Below, piece by piece: positions 16,573 through 24,855 of a DNA stretch of 64,000 bases (positions are counted from its first letter, which is position 1; every line of letters begins with the position of its first letter). The translations under genes and the position numbers were made by a program. This DNA is from Nonomuraea rhodomycinica (GTDB lineage: Bacteria > Actinomycetota > Actinomycetes > Streptosporangiales > Streptosporangiaceae): the NCBI RefSeq assembly GCF_013363995.1, contig NZ_JABWGO010000001.1:1-64000 (forward strand), read 5' to 3'. Below the pieces are notes generated by a model, which saw nothing but the letters and a program-made list of their open reading frames with translations, was not told where the DNA came from and did no database searches.

Positions 16573-18273
16573 GTGCGGATTCTGGTGGCCGAAGACGAAC
16601 GAGACCTGGCCGATCTCGTCGCGGTGGGACTGCTCCGCCATGCCATGGCCGTCGACGTGGTGTACGACGGGGCCGCCGCGGCGCAGCGACTGGCGGTGCA
16701 CGACTACGACGTTCTCGTGCTGGACCGCGACCTGCCCGAGCTGCACGGCGACCTGGTGTGCCACGAGGTGGTGGCGCGCGGCGGCCGTACCCGGATCCTG
16801 ATGATGACGGCGGCGGCGTCGGTGCCGGAGCGAGTCGCGGGCCTGGGGATGGGGGCCGACGACTACCTGCCCAAACCGTTCGACTACGCCGAGCTGGTCG
16901 CCCGGGTGCAGGCGCTGGGACGACGCAGCCGGTCGGCGGTGCCGCCGGTCCTGACCCGGCACGGGATCGTGCTCGACCCCCACCGCCTGCAGGCCTCGCG
17001 CGACGGGCGGCACCTGCACCTGTCGCGCAAGGAGTTCGCCGTCCTGGAGGTGCTGATGAGGGCGGACGGCACCGTCGTGAGCTCCGAACGGCTGCTCGAA
17101 GAGGCCTGGGACGAGAACGCCGATCCGTTCACCACGGTGGTGCGGGTCCTGATCAGCCGCCTGCGGGCCAAGCTGGGCGACCCGCCGTGCATCCACACGA
17201 TCCCACGGGGCGGGATACCTGCTGTGACGACGATCCGCCTCCGGCTCACGCTCATCTACTCCGGGCTGTTCCTGCTGACCTCGATCGCGTTGCTGGTCAC
17301 GGTCAACCTCCTGCTGCGCCAGGCCCTCAAGACGCGGGTCGCCCGGCTGCCCGGCGCGGCGGCAGCGCCGCAGCCGCCGGCGCCGCACCTGCCCGAGCTG
17401 GTGAACGACGTGATCGGCTACCAGTGGGAGACGACCACCTTCACGGTGGGGATCTTGACGCTGGTCTCGCTGGCCGTCGGATGGCTGGTCGCCGGGCGGA
17501 TCCTGCGGCCCGTCCACCGGATCACCGCCACCGCGCAGCGGCTGTCCCTGTCGACTCTGCACGAGCGGATCGCGCTCACCGGGCCGAAGGACGAGCTGAA
17601 GGAACTGGCCGACACCTTCGACGCGATGCTCGACCGGCTCGAACGCTCGGTGCAGGCCCAGCAGCGCTTCATCGCCAACGCCTCCCACGAGCTGCGCACC
17701 CCGCTGGCCGTCCAGCGGGCCGCGATCGAGATCGGGCTCCCCGAGGACGTCGGCGCGATCCGCGACACGCTCCTGCTCCACAACCGCCGCGCGGAGCACC
17801 TCATCGACGCCCTGCTGGTCCTGGCCCAGGCGGAACACGGCCTGGACAGCAAGCGCCCGGTGGCCCTGGACCAGGTGGTACGGCTCGTCCTGGCCGAAGC
17901 GGACCCGGACGGCGTCACCGTGACGCAGCGGGTGGAGCCGTTCGTCGTCGAGGGAGACCCCGTCCTGCTGAACCGGCTCCTCACCAACCTCCTCGACAAC
18001 GCCGTCCGCCACAACCATCGCGGCGGAACCGTCGAGGTGACGCTCTCGGGCGGAGTCCTCACGGTCCGCAACACCGGCCCGCACGTGCCCCGCGAACGCT
18101 TCGGTGATCTCTTCGAGCCCTTCCGGCGGCTGCACACCACCCGTGGACAGGGCGCCGGTCTCGGGTTGTCGATCGTCGCGGCGATCGCCAAGGCTCACGG
18201 GGCCGACGTGCGAGCCGACCCCAACCCGGGTGGCGGGCTGGAGCTCGTCGTGGCCTTCGCCGGAAGGACATGA
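16573..18273 (+). CDS. Response regulator and histidine kinase read as one ORF
   Basis: One uninterrupted 566-codon frame. Residues 1-120 are a receiver domain (acidic pair ED at 7-8, phospho-Asp 51 in VLVLDRDLPE, Lys 101 in DDYLPKPF). Residues about 130-215 are an OmpR-type winged helix (LHLSRKEFAVLEVLM, VVRVLISRLRAKLGDP, IHTI). Near 17201-17206 the sequence seems to carry one extra base. Without it the regulator would end IHTIRGAGYLL-stop, with TGA at 17225-17227 overlapping a GTG start of the kinase at 17224. With it the two proteins fuse. Two-component pairs of this class sense envelope signals; this one faces the protease-ABC operon. GTG 16573 follows AGGAAGG. It may be a real fusion or a sequence error. 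Confidence 0.8.
   Translation: MRILVAEDERDLADLVAVGLLRHAMAVDVVYDGAAAAQRLAVHDYDVLVLDRDLPELHGDLVCHEVVARGGRTRILMMTAAASVPERVAGLGMGADDYLPKPFDYAELVARVQALGRRSRSAVPPVLTRHGIVLDPHRLQASRDGRHLHLSRKEFAVLEVLMRADGTVVSSERLLEEAWDENADPFTTVVRVLISRLRAKLGDPPCIHTIPRGGIPAVTTIRLRLTLIYSGLFLLTSIALLVTVNLLLRQALKTRVARLPGAAAAPQPPAPHLPELVNDVIGYQWETTTFTVGILTLVSLAVGWLVAGRILRPVHRITATAQRLSLSTLHERIALTGPKDELKELADTFDAMLDRLERSVQAQQRFIANASHELRTPLAVQRAAIEIGLPEDVGAIRDTLLLHNRRAEHLIDALLVLAQAEHGLDSKRPVALDQVVRLVLAEADPDGVTVTQRVEPFVVEGDPVLLNRLLTNLLDNAVRHNHRGGTVEVTLSGGVLTVRNTGPHVPRERFGDLFEPFRRLHTTRGQGAGLGLSIVAAIAKAHGADVRADPNPGGGLELVVAFAGRT
17224..18273 (+). CDS. Membrane sensor histidine kinase (likely separate translation unit)
   Basis: If translated alone from GTG 17224 the kinase has 349 residues. 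It has TM1 (about 8-31), a short outside loop rich in Pro/Ala, and TM2 (about 72-91). A HAMP linker (GRILRPVHRITATAQRLS) and HisKA with the phospho-His at about 155 in ANASHELRTPLA follow, then the HATPase with LLTNLLDNAVRHNHRGG (N box), an atypical VLTVRNTGPHV for the G1 region and GQGAGLGLSIVAAIAKAHG (G2). The short sensor loop suggests it senses within the membrane, like kinases that detect peptide antibiotics next to ABC transporters. Autophosphorylation and transfer to the adjoining receiver are expected. Confidence 0.85.
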   Translation: MTTIRLRLTLIYSGLFLLTSIALLVTVNLLLRQALKTRVARLPGAAAAPQPPAPHLPELVNDVIGYQWETTTFTVGILTLVSLAVGWLVAGRILRPVHRITATAQRLSLSTLHERIALTGPKDELKELADTFDAMLDRLERSVQAQQRFIANASHELRTPLAVQRAAIEIGLPEDVGAIRDTLLLHNRRAEHLIDALLVLAQAEHGLDSKRPVALDQVVRLVLAEADPDGVTVTQRVEPFVVEGDPVLLNRLLTNLLDNAVRHNHRGGTVEVTLSGGVLTVRNTGPHVPRERFGDLFEPFRRLHTTRGQGAGLGLSIVAAIAKAHGADVRADPNPGGGLELVVAFAGRT

Positions 18274-18329
18274 CACGGCGAAGGACCGGACCCGCCGAAG
18301 AACAGGCCCCGGCGCGGCTGCCGCCCCGG

Positions 18330-19307
18330 TCACACCAGCGCCAGCTGCTCCCCGCCGCCGCGGCGCCTGCCGACCGGCTCGCCCGCGCCGCACGCCATCC
18401 CGTACACCCGGCACAACTGCTCGATCTGCCCCGTGATGCGCCGCTCGTACTCCGGCGACGGCAGCCCCGCCCCGTCGTACAGCTCCTCATAGCGGGCCAC
18501 CAGGGCCGGATGCGCCTGCTCCAGCCACTCCAGATACCACGACCGTGTCCCGGCCGGCAGCCGCAGCACCACCGGCTCCACCGCCGCCGCGCCCGCCGCC
18601 GCGATCCGCCGTACCGTGGCCGCCAGCTGGTCGGCCGCGTCGCTGAGCAGCGGCAGCACCGGCGCCATCAGCACCCGGCACTCCACCCCCGCCTCCACCA
18701 GCGCCGAGACCAGCTCCAGCCGCGCCTGCGCCCCCACCGCGCCCGGCTCCACCGCCCGCCGGATCCGCTCGTCCACGAACGCGATCGACACCGCCACCCG
18801 CGCCCCCGCCCGCGCCAGCAGCGGCGCGTCACGCAGCACCAGCGGGCTCTTGGTGTACACGGTGAACGGCACCCCGGCCTCGCCCAGCGCCCGCACCACC
18901 CCCGGCATCAACCGGTAGGTCGCCTCCGCCTCCTGATAGCAGTCGCCCCCGGCGCCGACCGCCAGCGGCTCGCCGTCCCAGCGCGCAAGCTCGGCCCGCA
19001 GCCGCTCCACCACGTTCGGCCGCACCACGATCCGCGTGTCGAAGTCACGCCCCGCGTCCAGCCCCAGCCGGCGATGCCCGCCCCGCGCCCCGCACCCCCG
19101 GCACGCGTGCGCGCACCCGCGGTAGGGGGAGACGCCCCACTGCTGGGACACCCCGGCCGTCGCCGGCAGCCGCTCGATCACCGTGCGGGCCTGCATCTCG
19201 TAGAACCCGCCCCGCAGCACCGCCCGCCGCTCGATCAGCGGACGATCATCAACCGCGTCCACCAGCGAAAGCGCGTCCCAGCCCACACCACCCAGTGGAA
19301 CACGCAT
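18330..19307 (-). CDS. Radical SAM protein, SPL/Rv2578c family
   Basis: 325 residues. The iron-sulphur motif is C-x3-C-x2-C in SPYRGCAHACRGCGARGGH (about residues 60-78), followed by LGLDAGRDFDTRIVV, which is characteristic of the spore-photoproduct-lyase-like family present across actinobacteria (Rv2578c-type). Further family blocks are AVGAGGDCYQEAEATYRL, VYTKSPLVLRD and RVLMAPVLPLLSD. The normal CYAR is CGAR here, but the three cysteines are intact. It should bind a 4Fe-4S cluster and SAM in the cytoplasm; the reaction in non-sporulating relatives is not known. It converges with the kinase gene 56 bases away and is 24 bases downstream of the flavin oxidase on the same strand. Confidence 0.88.
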   Translation of the reverse strand: MRVPLGGVGWDALSLVDAVDDRPLIERRAVLRGGFYEMQARTVIERLPATAGVSQQWGVSPYRGCAHACRGCGARGGHRRLGLDAGRDFDTRIVVRPNVVERLRAELARWDGEPLAVGAGGDCYQEAEATYRLMPGVVRALGEAGVPFTVYTKSPLVLRDAPLLARAGARVAVSIAFVDERIRRAVEPGAVGAQARLELVSALVEAGVECRVLMAPVLPLLSDAADQLAATVRRIAAAGAAAVEPVVLRLPAGTRSWYLEWLEQAHPALVARYEELYDGAGLPSPEYERRITGQIEQLCRVYGMACGAGEPVGRRRGGGEQLALV

Positions 19308-19331
19308 TCGACTCCCTTTTCAACCGGAACG

Positions 19332-20702
19332 TCAACCGCGACGCCAGGCGTCGCGCGGAAACGGCGCGAAGACCCCGTCCGGATCCCAGCGCGCCCGCAG
19401 CTCCGCCAGCCGCCGCCACGCCTGCGGCGCGAACGAGCGCCGCACCCGCTCCGGCCCCGCCAGCAGGTCCGTCTCGGCGATGTAGTGCCCCGACCCCAGC
19501 GGGCCGACCCGGTCCATCGCCGCGCGCAACCAGCCGGTGTTGGCCGCGTCGTCCGCCGGATCGTCCCAGATCGCGTACCCCACGACATAGCTGGAGCCCA
19601 GGATCGAGAACGCCATGTCCGCCGGCCCGCGCCCCGGCCCGGCCGGCGCCGGCGAGGCCAGCACCAGCGACCTGCCCGACGGCGCCCGCTCCACCTCCCG
19701 CGCCAGCGGCGGCAGCACCACCGCCAGCTCCCGCGCCGACCACAACGTGTCGGCCGCGCAGCGATCACCCCGCCGCCACACCCCGTCCGAGGCGTCCAGC
19801 AGCGCGCCGAACCCCACCGGCCCCTCCCGCGTCCGCTCCAGCGCCCGCCCCGCCCACGGGCACGCGCCGAACGCCTCCAGCGACCGCTGCGCCTGCTCGC
19901 GCGAGCCGGCGAAGCACGTGGCCGTCACCGAGACCACCTTGCGTCCCGTCCCGTCCGCCTGCGTGCCCAGGATCACGCTCAGCTCCACCCGCGCCGGCAG
20001 CACCGCCGCGACCTCATCCACCCATGAGGCCACCCGCTCGACCTCCTCCAGCGCGAAGACGTACGTGTCGCGCACGATCACCGCCGGCAGGCGGCGCAGC
20101 GCCAGCCGGAAACGCGTCACCACGGCGAACAGGCCGGCCCCCGCCCCCCGCGCCGCCCAGAACAGATCGGCGTTGTCGCGCTCGTCGCAGCGCACCAGCT
20201 CACCGTCCGCCGTCACCGCCTCGACCCCGACGACGGCGCCGCAGGCCGGCCCCCACACCCCGGGGTTCCAGCCCAGACCGCCGCTGGTCAGGTAGCCGCC
20301 CACCGCCACCGACCCGCAGTGCCCCACCGGGAAGGCCAGGTTCCGCCCGGCCAGCGCCGCCGCCAGCTCGCGGCCGGTGACCGCCGGACCCACCACGGCC
20401 GTGGCCGAGGCGGCGTCCACCGCGCACCCGTCCAGCCGCGACAGGTCGATCAGCATGCCCCCCTCGCGCAGGCACGAGCCGATCCAGTTGTGCCCGCCCG
20501 CCCGCACGGCCACCGGCATGCCGGCCGACCCGGCCAGCCGCACGGCGCGCGCCACGTCCCGCTCGTCGGCGGCCCGCACGATCACCTCGGGGGAGCGCGC
20601 CGGTTTCCGGGCGTTCCACACCATGGCCGCGCGGACCTCCTCGAAGCCGGGCTCGCCCCGCCGTACCAGCTCCAGCCGGCCGGCCGGTCCACCTGCGGAC
20701 AT
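19332..20702 (-). CDS. FAD-binding oxidoreductase, berberine-bridge-like (probably bicovalent FAD)
   Basis: 456 residues. The PCMH/FAD-binding fold shows AVRAGGHNWIGSCLREGGML (the R-A-G-G-H whose His binds the FAD 8-alpha carbon in this family) and FPVGHCGSVAVGGYLTSGGLGW, where the Cys matches the position that binds carbon 6. Both present together suggests bicovalent flavin. The central domain ends in the BBE region (RWDPDGVFAPFPRDAW). No secretion signal is seen, so it is probably cytoplasmic. It lies 33 bases downstream of the membrane ABM-domain gene and 24 bases upstream of the radical SAM gene, all on one strand. Substrate unknown; secondary-metabolite oxidation is a typical role. Confidence 0.88.
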   Translation of the reverse strand: MSAGGPAGRLELVRRGEPGFEEVRAAMVWNARKPARSPEVIVRAADERDVARAVRLAGSAGMPVAVRAGGHNWIGSCLREGGMLIDLSRLDGCAVDAASATAVVGPAVTGRELAAALAGRNLAFPVGHCGSVAVGGYLTSGGLGWNPGVWGPACGAVVGVEAVTADGELVRCDERDNADLFWAARGAGAGLFAVVTRFRLALRRLPAVIVRDTYVFALEEVERVASWVDEVAAVLPARVELSVILGTQADGTGRKVVSVTATCFAGSREQAQRSLEAFGACPWAGRALERTREGPVGFGALLDASDGVWRRGDRCAADTLWSARELAVVLPPLAREVERAPSGRSLVLASPAPAGPGRGPADMAFSILGSSYVVGYAIWDDPADDAANTGWLRAAMDRVGPLGSGHYIAETDLLAGPERVRRSFAPQAWRRLAELRARWDPDGVFAPFPRDAWRRG

Positions 20703-20735
20703 CGCATTCCTTCCCGGCCGCGCGGCGCGGCCCTG

Positions 20736-21695
20736 CTAGCGGGCCATCAGCCCGAAGACGGCGACGCAGGCCGCATACCCCGCCACCACCACCAGCGCAC
20801 CGGCCGCGCCGGCCCGCGCGGGCGCGCCGGGCCGCAGCCACCACGCCAGGGCCCGGTTGACCAGCGGCATCAGCGCCCACGTCAGCAGCGCGACGCTCGC
20901 CACGTTGCCGGCGAACAGCACCAGATACATCGGCCACCGTGCCGCCCGCAGCACCCGGCCCACCGTCAGGTCCAGGATCATCACCGTCGGATACAGGGCC
21001 AGCAGCACCGCCATGGCCTGCTTCCACTCCGGCGGCGCCTGCCCCGCCCCGCCGTCGGAGCCGAACCAGCCGGCGAAGGCCGACCTGACCGTGCGCACGT
21101 CGAAGTCGAGCACGCAGCCCTGCCCGTCGCGCAGGAGCCGGCCGCGCGCGGCCGAGTCCATCCACCCGTCGAGGTGCTCGCGGGTGTCGTAGCGCAGCAG
21201 CACGACCCAGTGCTCCTGGACGCCCGGCACCGGTTCGAACGTCTCGACGCCCAGGAAGCCGGGGAAGCGCTCCTGGGCCTTGCGCATCGCCTCCTGCCAG
21301 CGCAGGAACTCGCGTTCGCGGCCGGGGCGTACCTGGTGGGAGATGACGGCCGTCACCGCGTCGCCGGCCGGGCCGCGCCCCGCCAGGAGCTCCAGCGCCG
21401 ACGGCTCCTCCAGCAGCGGCCGGACCTCCTCCAGCAGCCTGGCCCGCAGCTCCGAGTCCAGCCAGCCGGTCAGCCGGCCGGCGCTGGAGAAACGGCACAC
21501 GACCACCCACGAGCCCTGTTCGCCGGGAATGGGGGGATAAATGTCCGCGCCTTCGAAACCCGCGAATCCGTGCATGGCCTCGGTCATTCTCCGCTGCCAG
21601 CGCCGATAATCCTCCTCGCCGCCCTCGCGGACCTTCGAGGAGATCACGACGGTGGCGCCGTCACCCCCGCTGCCGGGAATGGCATGACGTTTCAC
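20736..21695 (-). CDS. Tandem antibiotic-biosynthesis-monooxygenase-domain membrane protein
   Basis: 319 residues. Two ABM-type dimeric alpha-beta barrels lie in tandem (about 14-100: TVVISSKVREGGEEDYRRWQ; about 112-200: TAVISHQVRPGREREFLRWQ). Each has a WVVVCRF/WVVLLRY strand and a GWLDS/GWMDS segment. The C-terminal third has three hydrophobic helices (MAVLLALYPTVMILDLTVG, MYLVLFAGNVASVALLTW, a last Val/Ala-rich one). This is the COG3224 architecture. The neighbour is a flavin oxidase, so a joint redox role is possible. Start MKRHAIPGSG is set by the AT-rich divergent spacer to the right. Confidence 0.85.
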   Translation of the reverse strand: MKRHAIPGSGGDGATVVISSKVREGGEEDYRRWQRRMTEAMHGFAGFEGADIYPPIPGEQGSWVVVCRFSSAGRLTGWLDSELRARLLEEVRPLLEEPSALELLAGRGPAGDAVTAVISHQVRPGREREFLRWQEAMRKAQERFPGFLGVETFEPVPGVQEHWVVLLRYDTREHLDGWMDSAARGRLLRDGQGCVLDFDVRTVRSAFAGWFGSDGGAGQAPPEWKQAMAVLLALYPTVMILDLTVGRVLRAARWPMYLVLFAGNVASVALLTWALMPLVNRALAWWLRPGAPARAGAAGALVVVAGYAACVAVFGLMAR

Positions 21696-21805
21696 CTGGT
21701 CAAGTGTAATGCAGAAGAACAGGGGAAGAAATACGGCGACAAACCCGACAAATCATTGTATTAAATCAAAAAGCCAGGCGAATTTTACGCACCGGAGGCC
21801 ACACC
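21696..21805. promoter_or_regulatory. AT-rich divergent spacer
   Basis: This 110-base spacer separates the ABM-domain gene (minus) from the deaminase gene (plus) and is far more AT-rich than its surroundings (ATTGTATTAAATCAAAAAGC near 21753). Promoters for both genes must lie here. GGAGG at 21791-21796 precedes the deaminase ATG. I see no convincing dyad. Confidence 0.45.
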
Positions 21806-22372
21806 ATGGGACACAAAGAATTCATGGCAGAAGCCGTACGACTCGCCACCGAATCCGTCGAAAACGGCTGGGGCGGCCCCTTCGGCACCGTCATCACCAT
21901 GAACGGCGACATCCTCGCCCGAGGACAGAACCGCGTCCTGCTCACCGGCGACCCCACCGCACACGGCGAAGTCGAAGCCATCCGCAAAGCCATCCAGATC
22001 CTCAACCCCCACGCCCCCTCCATCGCGCAGGACAACAACAACGCCTCCACCCTCGAACTCGTCCCACGCCCCGAAGGATCACCCGACCCGCTGCCCGAAC
22101 GCGCCCGCATGCTCATGGGCTGCACCCTCTACACCAGCGGCGCCCCCTGCCCCATGTGCATGAGCGCCATCTACTGGTCAAGAATCGACACCGTCTACTT
22201 CGGCGCCGACCTCGAAGCCACCCGCAAGATCGGCTTCGACGACGCCTTCCAGTACGAGGACTTCCGCAAACCCCTCGACCAGCGCAGGATCCGCATCGAA
22301 CAGATCCACCCCGAACTCGGCGCCGAAGCCTACAACGCCTGGACCAGCAAACCCGACAACCACCCCTACTGA
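21806..22372 (+). CDS. Nucleoside/guanine deaminase, cytidine-deaminase superfamily
   Basis: 188 residues. The zinc site is complete: HGE in DPTAHGEVEAIRKA (about residue 53) and PCPMC in TSGAPCPMCMSAIYWSRID (about 117). This form, with a C-terminal YEDFRKPLDQRRI segment, resembles bacterial guanine deaminases of the small GuaD type, which turn guanine into xanthine. An insertion of about 25 residues (around 70-100, QDNNNASTLELVPRPEG) is not in the shortest members. It is cytoplasmic. No purine-salvage genes adjoin, so the role is inferred from the protein alone. Confidence 0.85.
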   Translation: MGHKEFMAEAVRLATESVENGWGGPFGTVITMNGDILARGQNRVLLTGDPTAHGEVEAIRKAIQILNPHAPSIAQDNNNASTLELVPRPEGSPDPLPERARMLMGCTLYTSGAPCPMCMSAIYWSRIDTVYFGADLEATRKIGFDDAFQYEDFRKPLDQRRIRIEQIHPELGAEAYNAWTSKPDNHPY

Positions 22373-22502
22373 CCACCCGCGACCCACCCACGGCAGGGGA
22401 GTGGACGCACAGCCGTCCACCCCCACCCCCGCCGAAAACCCCGGCCGAACCCCCGCCGGAAAACGGCTCGCCACCCCCCACCCACCCCCCTACACTGCCC
22501 AC

Positions 22503-23057
22503 GTGCTCAAACCCGACTACCCCCTCACCACCCCGCGCCTGACCCTGCGCCCCTTCACCCCCGACGACCTCGACGCCGTCCACGCCTTCGAATCGCGCCC
22601 CGACGTCACGCGCTACCTCTACTGGGAAACCCGCGACCTCGACGCCACCCGCGCCGGCCTCGACACCAAGATCAGCCGCACCGCCATCGCCGACGAAGGC
22701 GACGCCCTCAACCTCGCCGTCGTCCGCCGCGACACCGGCCACCTCATCGGCCTGGCCCTCCTCGTCTGGACCAGCCGGCAACACCTCCAGGGCGAGATCG
22801 GCTACATCCTCCACCCCGACCACCACGGCCACGGCTTCGCCACCGAAGCCGCCCGCCAGATGCTCCGCCTCGGCTTCGAAGAACTCCACCTGCACCGCAT
22901 CGTCGGCCGCCTCGACGGCCGCAACACCGCCTCCGCCCGCGTCCTGGAGAAACTCGGCATGCGCCGCGAAGCCCACCTCATCCACAACGAGCACGTCAAA
23001 GGCGAATGGACCGACGAGGTCATCTACGCCATGCTCGCCACCGAGTGGACGCCATGA
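22503..23057 (+). CDS. GNAT acetyltransferase, RimJ/RimL type
   Basis: 184 residues from GTG 22503. Typical blocks: TTPRLTLRPFTPDDLDAV, LIGLALLVWTSRQHLQGEIGYILHPDHHGHGFATEAARQML (acetyl-CoA site Q/H-x-x-G-x-G/A), LHRIVGRLDGRNTASARVLEKLGMRREA. This is the RimJ/RimL protein-acetylase-like branch, whose members act on ribosomal proteins or small amines; the substrate is unknown. The TGA overlaps the ATG of the next gene (ATGA, 23054-23057), so the two are translationally coupled. Confidence 0.87.
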   Translation: MLKPDYPLTTPRLTLRPFTPDDLDAVHAFESRPDVTRYLYWETRDLDATRAGLDTKISRTAIADEGDALNLAVVRRDTGHLIGLALLVWTSRQHLQGEIGYILHPDHHGHGFATEAARQMLRLGFEELHLHRIVGRLDGRNTASARVLEKLGMRREAHLIHNEHVKGEWTDEVIYAMLATEWTP

Positions 23058-23356
23058 CGATCCTCCACCTCGCCCTGGCCACCGACTGGCAGGCCGCCCA
23101 GCACACCGGCGACTACCGCGTCTCCACCCTCGGCCGCACCCTGGACGACGAAGGCTTCATCCACTGCAGCCGCGACCCCGCCCAGCTCCACGGCGTCCAC
23201 GACGCCTTCTACAGCGCCGTCACCGAGCCGCTGCTCGTCCTGGAGATCGACCCCACCGGCCTCGACGTCCGCGTCGAGAACGGCTTCCCCCACCTGTACG
23301 GCCCGCTCCCGCTCACCGCCGTCACCGCCACCCGCCCCTACCAGCCGCCCAGCTGA
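23054..23356 (+). CDS. DUF952 protein
   Basis: 100 residues. DUF952 pattern: ILHLALATDWQAAQHTGDYR, GRTLDDEGFIHCSRDPAQL, LLVLEIDPTGLDVRVE, FPHLYGPLPLTAV. DUF952 proteins are small cytoplasmic proteins with a fold related to poly(ADP-ribose)-polymerase/phosphotransferase-like domains; no enzymatic role is established. It overlaps the GNAT gene by four bases and likely depends on it for translation. Confidence 0.88.
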   Translation: MTILHLALATDWQAAQHTGDYRVSTLGRTLDDEGFIHCSRDPAQLHGVHDAFYSAVTEPLLVLEIDPTGLDVRVENGFPHLYGPLPLTAVTATRPYQPPS

Positions 23357-23406
23357 ACGCACCCCGCCTTGCATCCGGTACCCACGTACAGACCTACCGT
23401 CGAGGC

Positions 23407-23760
23407 ATGACCCACGACATCGCCCTCGACCCAGGATGGGCGCCCTCCGCCTGCACCCTGCCGACCGCCGAGCAGCCGCTGCGCGTGGCCGAGTTCGGCG
23501 CCCTGTGCGCCGACGCGGTGCGCGGCGTGGCGCGGCCGGAGCACACCCGGCTGCGCCTGGAGTTGCTGGTCGGCCCGGACCACGCCGCCCGGGCCGCCGA
23601 ACTGACGGCCCGCGAGAACGGCTGCTGCTCCTTCTTCACCTTCACCCTCACCCTCGCCCACGGCGGCCTGGCACTGGAGGTGACGGTGCCGGCCGAGCAC
23701 GCCGACGTGCTCGACGCGCTGCAGTCCCGCGCGGGCGCCCTCAGCCGGGGGAGAGGCTGA
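23407..23760 (+). CDS. Unrecognised cysteine-motif protein paired with MerR
   Basis: 117 residues, cytoplasmic, no membrane segment. Conserved-looking features are a short N-terminal strand, CADAVRGV, LRLELLVGPDHAARAAELTARE, then NGCCSFFTFTLTL with a Cys-Cys pair, and a final EVTVPAEHADVLDAL. The pattern resembles proteins found beside MerR regulators in other actinomycetes, but I cannot name the family. The MerR gene starts two bases after its stop, so both are co-translated. The vicinal cysteines could bind a thiophilic metal or a small thiol; that is inference. Confidence 0.6.
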   Translation: MTHDIALDPGWAPSACTLPTAEQPLRVAEFGALCADAVRGVARPEHTRLRLELLVGPDHAARAAELTARENGCCSFFTFTLTLAHGGLALEVTVPAEHADVLDALQSRAGALSRGRG

Positions 23761-23762
23761 CG

Positions 23763-24095
23763 ATGCACCGCATCGACCACGGGGACCCCACCGAGGTGGT
23801 GGCGGCCGGCGTGAGACAGGACATCGGCCGACCGTACCTGCGCAGCGGACAGGCGGCCCGGCAGGCCGGAGTCAACCCGCAGACCCTGCGCCACTACGAA
23901 CGCCGCGGACTGATCGCCGAACCCGCACGCAGCCCCGGCGGACACCGCGCCTACCCACCCCAGACCGTCACCCTGCTCACAGTGATCAAAGCCGCCCAGC
24001 GGCTCGGCTTCACCCTGGACGAGGTGGCCGACCTGACCCACTGCACCTGCCCCGACTGCCCCCTGCCCTTCACCGACCCGGCCACGAGCCGCTGA
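23763..24095 (+). CDS. MerR-family regulator, apparently missing its dimer helix
   Basis: 110 residues. The HTH is intact (YLRSGQAARQAGVNPQTLRHYERRGLI, then GGHRAYPPQTVTLL and KAAQRLGFTLDEVADL). It then jumps at once to THCTCPDCPLPFTD. In full-length relatives a long antiparallel dimerisation helix of about 40 residues separates the DEVADL helix from a C-terminal C-x-C-x-x-CPLPF tail. Here that helix seems deleted, in frame. Without it, dimers and metal sensing may fail. The upstream partner gene is intact. Confidence in MerR is high; confidence that it works is low. Confidence 0.75.
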   Translation: MHRIDHGDPTEVVAAGVRQDIGRPYLRSGQAARQAGVNPQTLRHYERRGLIAEPARSPGGHRAYPPQTVTLLTVIKAAQRLGFTLDEVADLTHCTCPDCPLPFTDPATSR

Positions 24096-24276
24096 ACCGG
24101 CAGCTCACCGTCCAGGAATCGCGCCACAAGCCGGCCCGGGACGTGTGCTCACCGCCTCGACCCCGGCCGCCGGCGCCCTGCACCCGCTGCGCACCCAGAC
24201 GCGCCCGAGCTGGACGAGCACGACCAAGACGTGGACTCAACGCCCACATCGGGTGACAGGCTGCCTAGCTGTCGCA

Positions 24277-24855
24277 CTAAGCCGTGGCGGCCGACCTGGC
24301 GGCCTGCTCGATCTTCGCGCAGTACGCCGCACGGGCTTCCTCGTCGATCGACTGCTCGTGTTCGGGACGCAGCCCGGTCCGGCCGTCGAGGCCCTCGCGC
24401 AGGATGTCGGCGTGCCCGGCATGCCGGATGGACTCGCCGAGGACATGGACCATGACGGCGAACAGGTTCGTGTCGGCATGAGGCTCCGGCCACCACGGCA
24501 CATGGCCGGGAGCGTCGAGAGGAAGCTCGTTGATCGTCGCGTCCGAGTGTTCCCACGTGCGCCGGTAGAACCCGATGATCTGATCGCGGGTCTCGCCCTC
24601 GGCCGCCCACAGATCGCCGCCGTCGGAGTCCTGCCACCGGGGCAGCGGTTCCGGGGAAGGACGGCCGAAGACCTCACCGAAGTACCTGGCCTCGACGGTG
24701 GCCACGTGTTTGACCAGGCCGAGAAGGTTCGTCCCGGTCGCCGTCAAAGGTCGGCGGGCGTCGTACTCGGACAAGCCGTCGAGTTTCCACAGCAGCGCCT
24801 TGCGGTCCCGCCGCAGTCTCCCGTGCAGATGGCCTTTCGCGAATTCATCGATCAC
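24277..24855 (-). CDS. DinB-family protein (DUF664)
   Basis: 192 residues from GTG 24855. The DinB four-helix bundle signature starts IDEFAKGHLHGRLRRDRKALLWKLDGLSEYDARRP. Metal-binding histidines are in LLGLVKHVATVEARYFGEVFG and in VMVHVLGESIRHAGHADILRE. Actinobacterial DinB/MST-like members include mycothiol-dependent transferases and many of unknown role. It overlaps the end of the upstream FAD gene (stop at 24845-24847), so they are coupled. An ATG at 24873 would add six residues and overlap further. Confidence 0.85.
   Translation of the reverse strand: MIDEFAKGHLHGRLRRDRKALLWKLDGLSEYDARRPLTATGTNLLGLVKHVATVEARYFGEVFGRPSPEPLPRWQDSDGGDLWAAEGETRDQIIGFYRRTWEHSDATINELPLDAPGHVPWWPEPHADTNLFAVMVHVLGESIRHAGHADILREGLDGRTGLRPEHEQSIDEEARAAYCAKIEQAARSAATA

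Noticed and set aside
18270-20027. A 585-codon frame on the plus strand
   Set aside because: Antisense to the radical SAM and flavin oxidase genes, with Arg/His/Pro-rich composition typical of a shadow.
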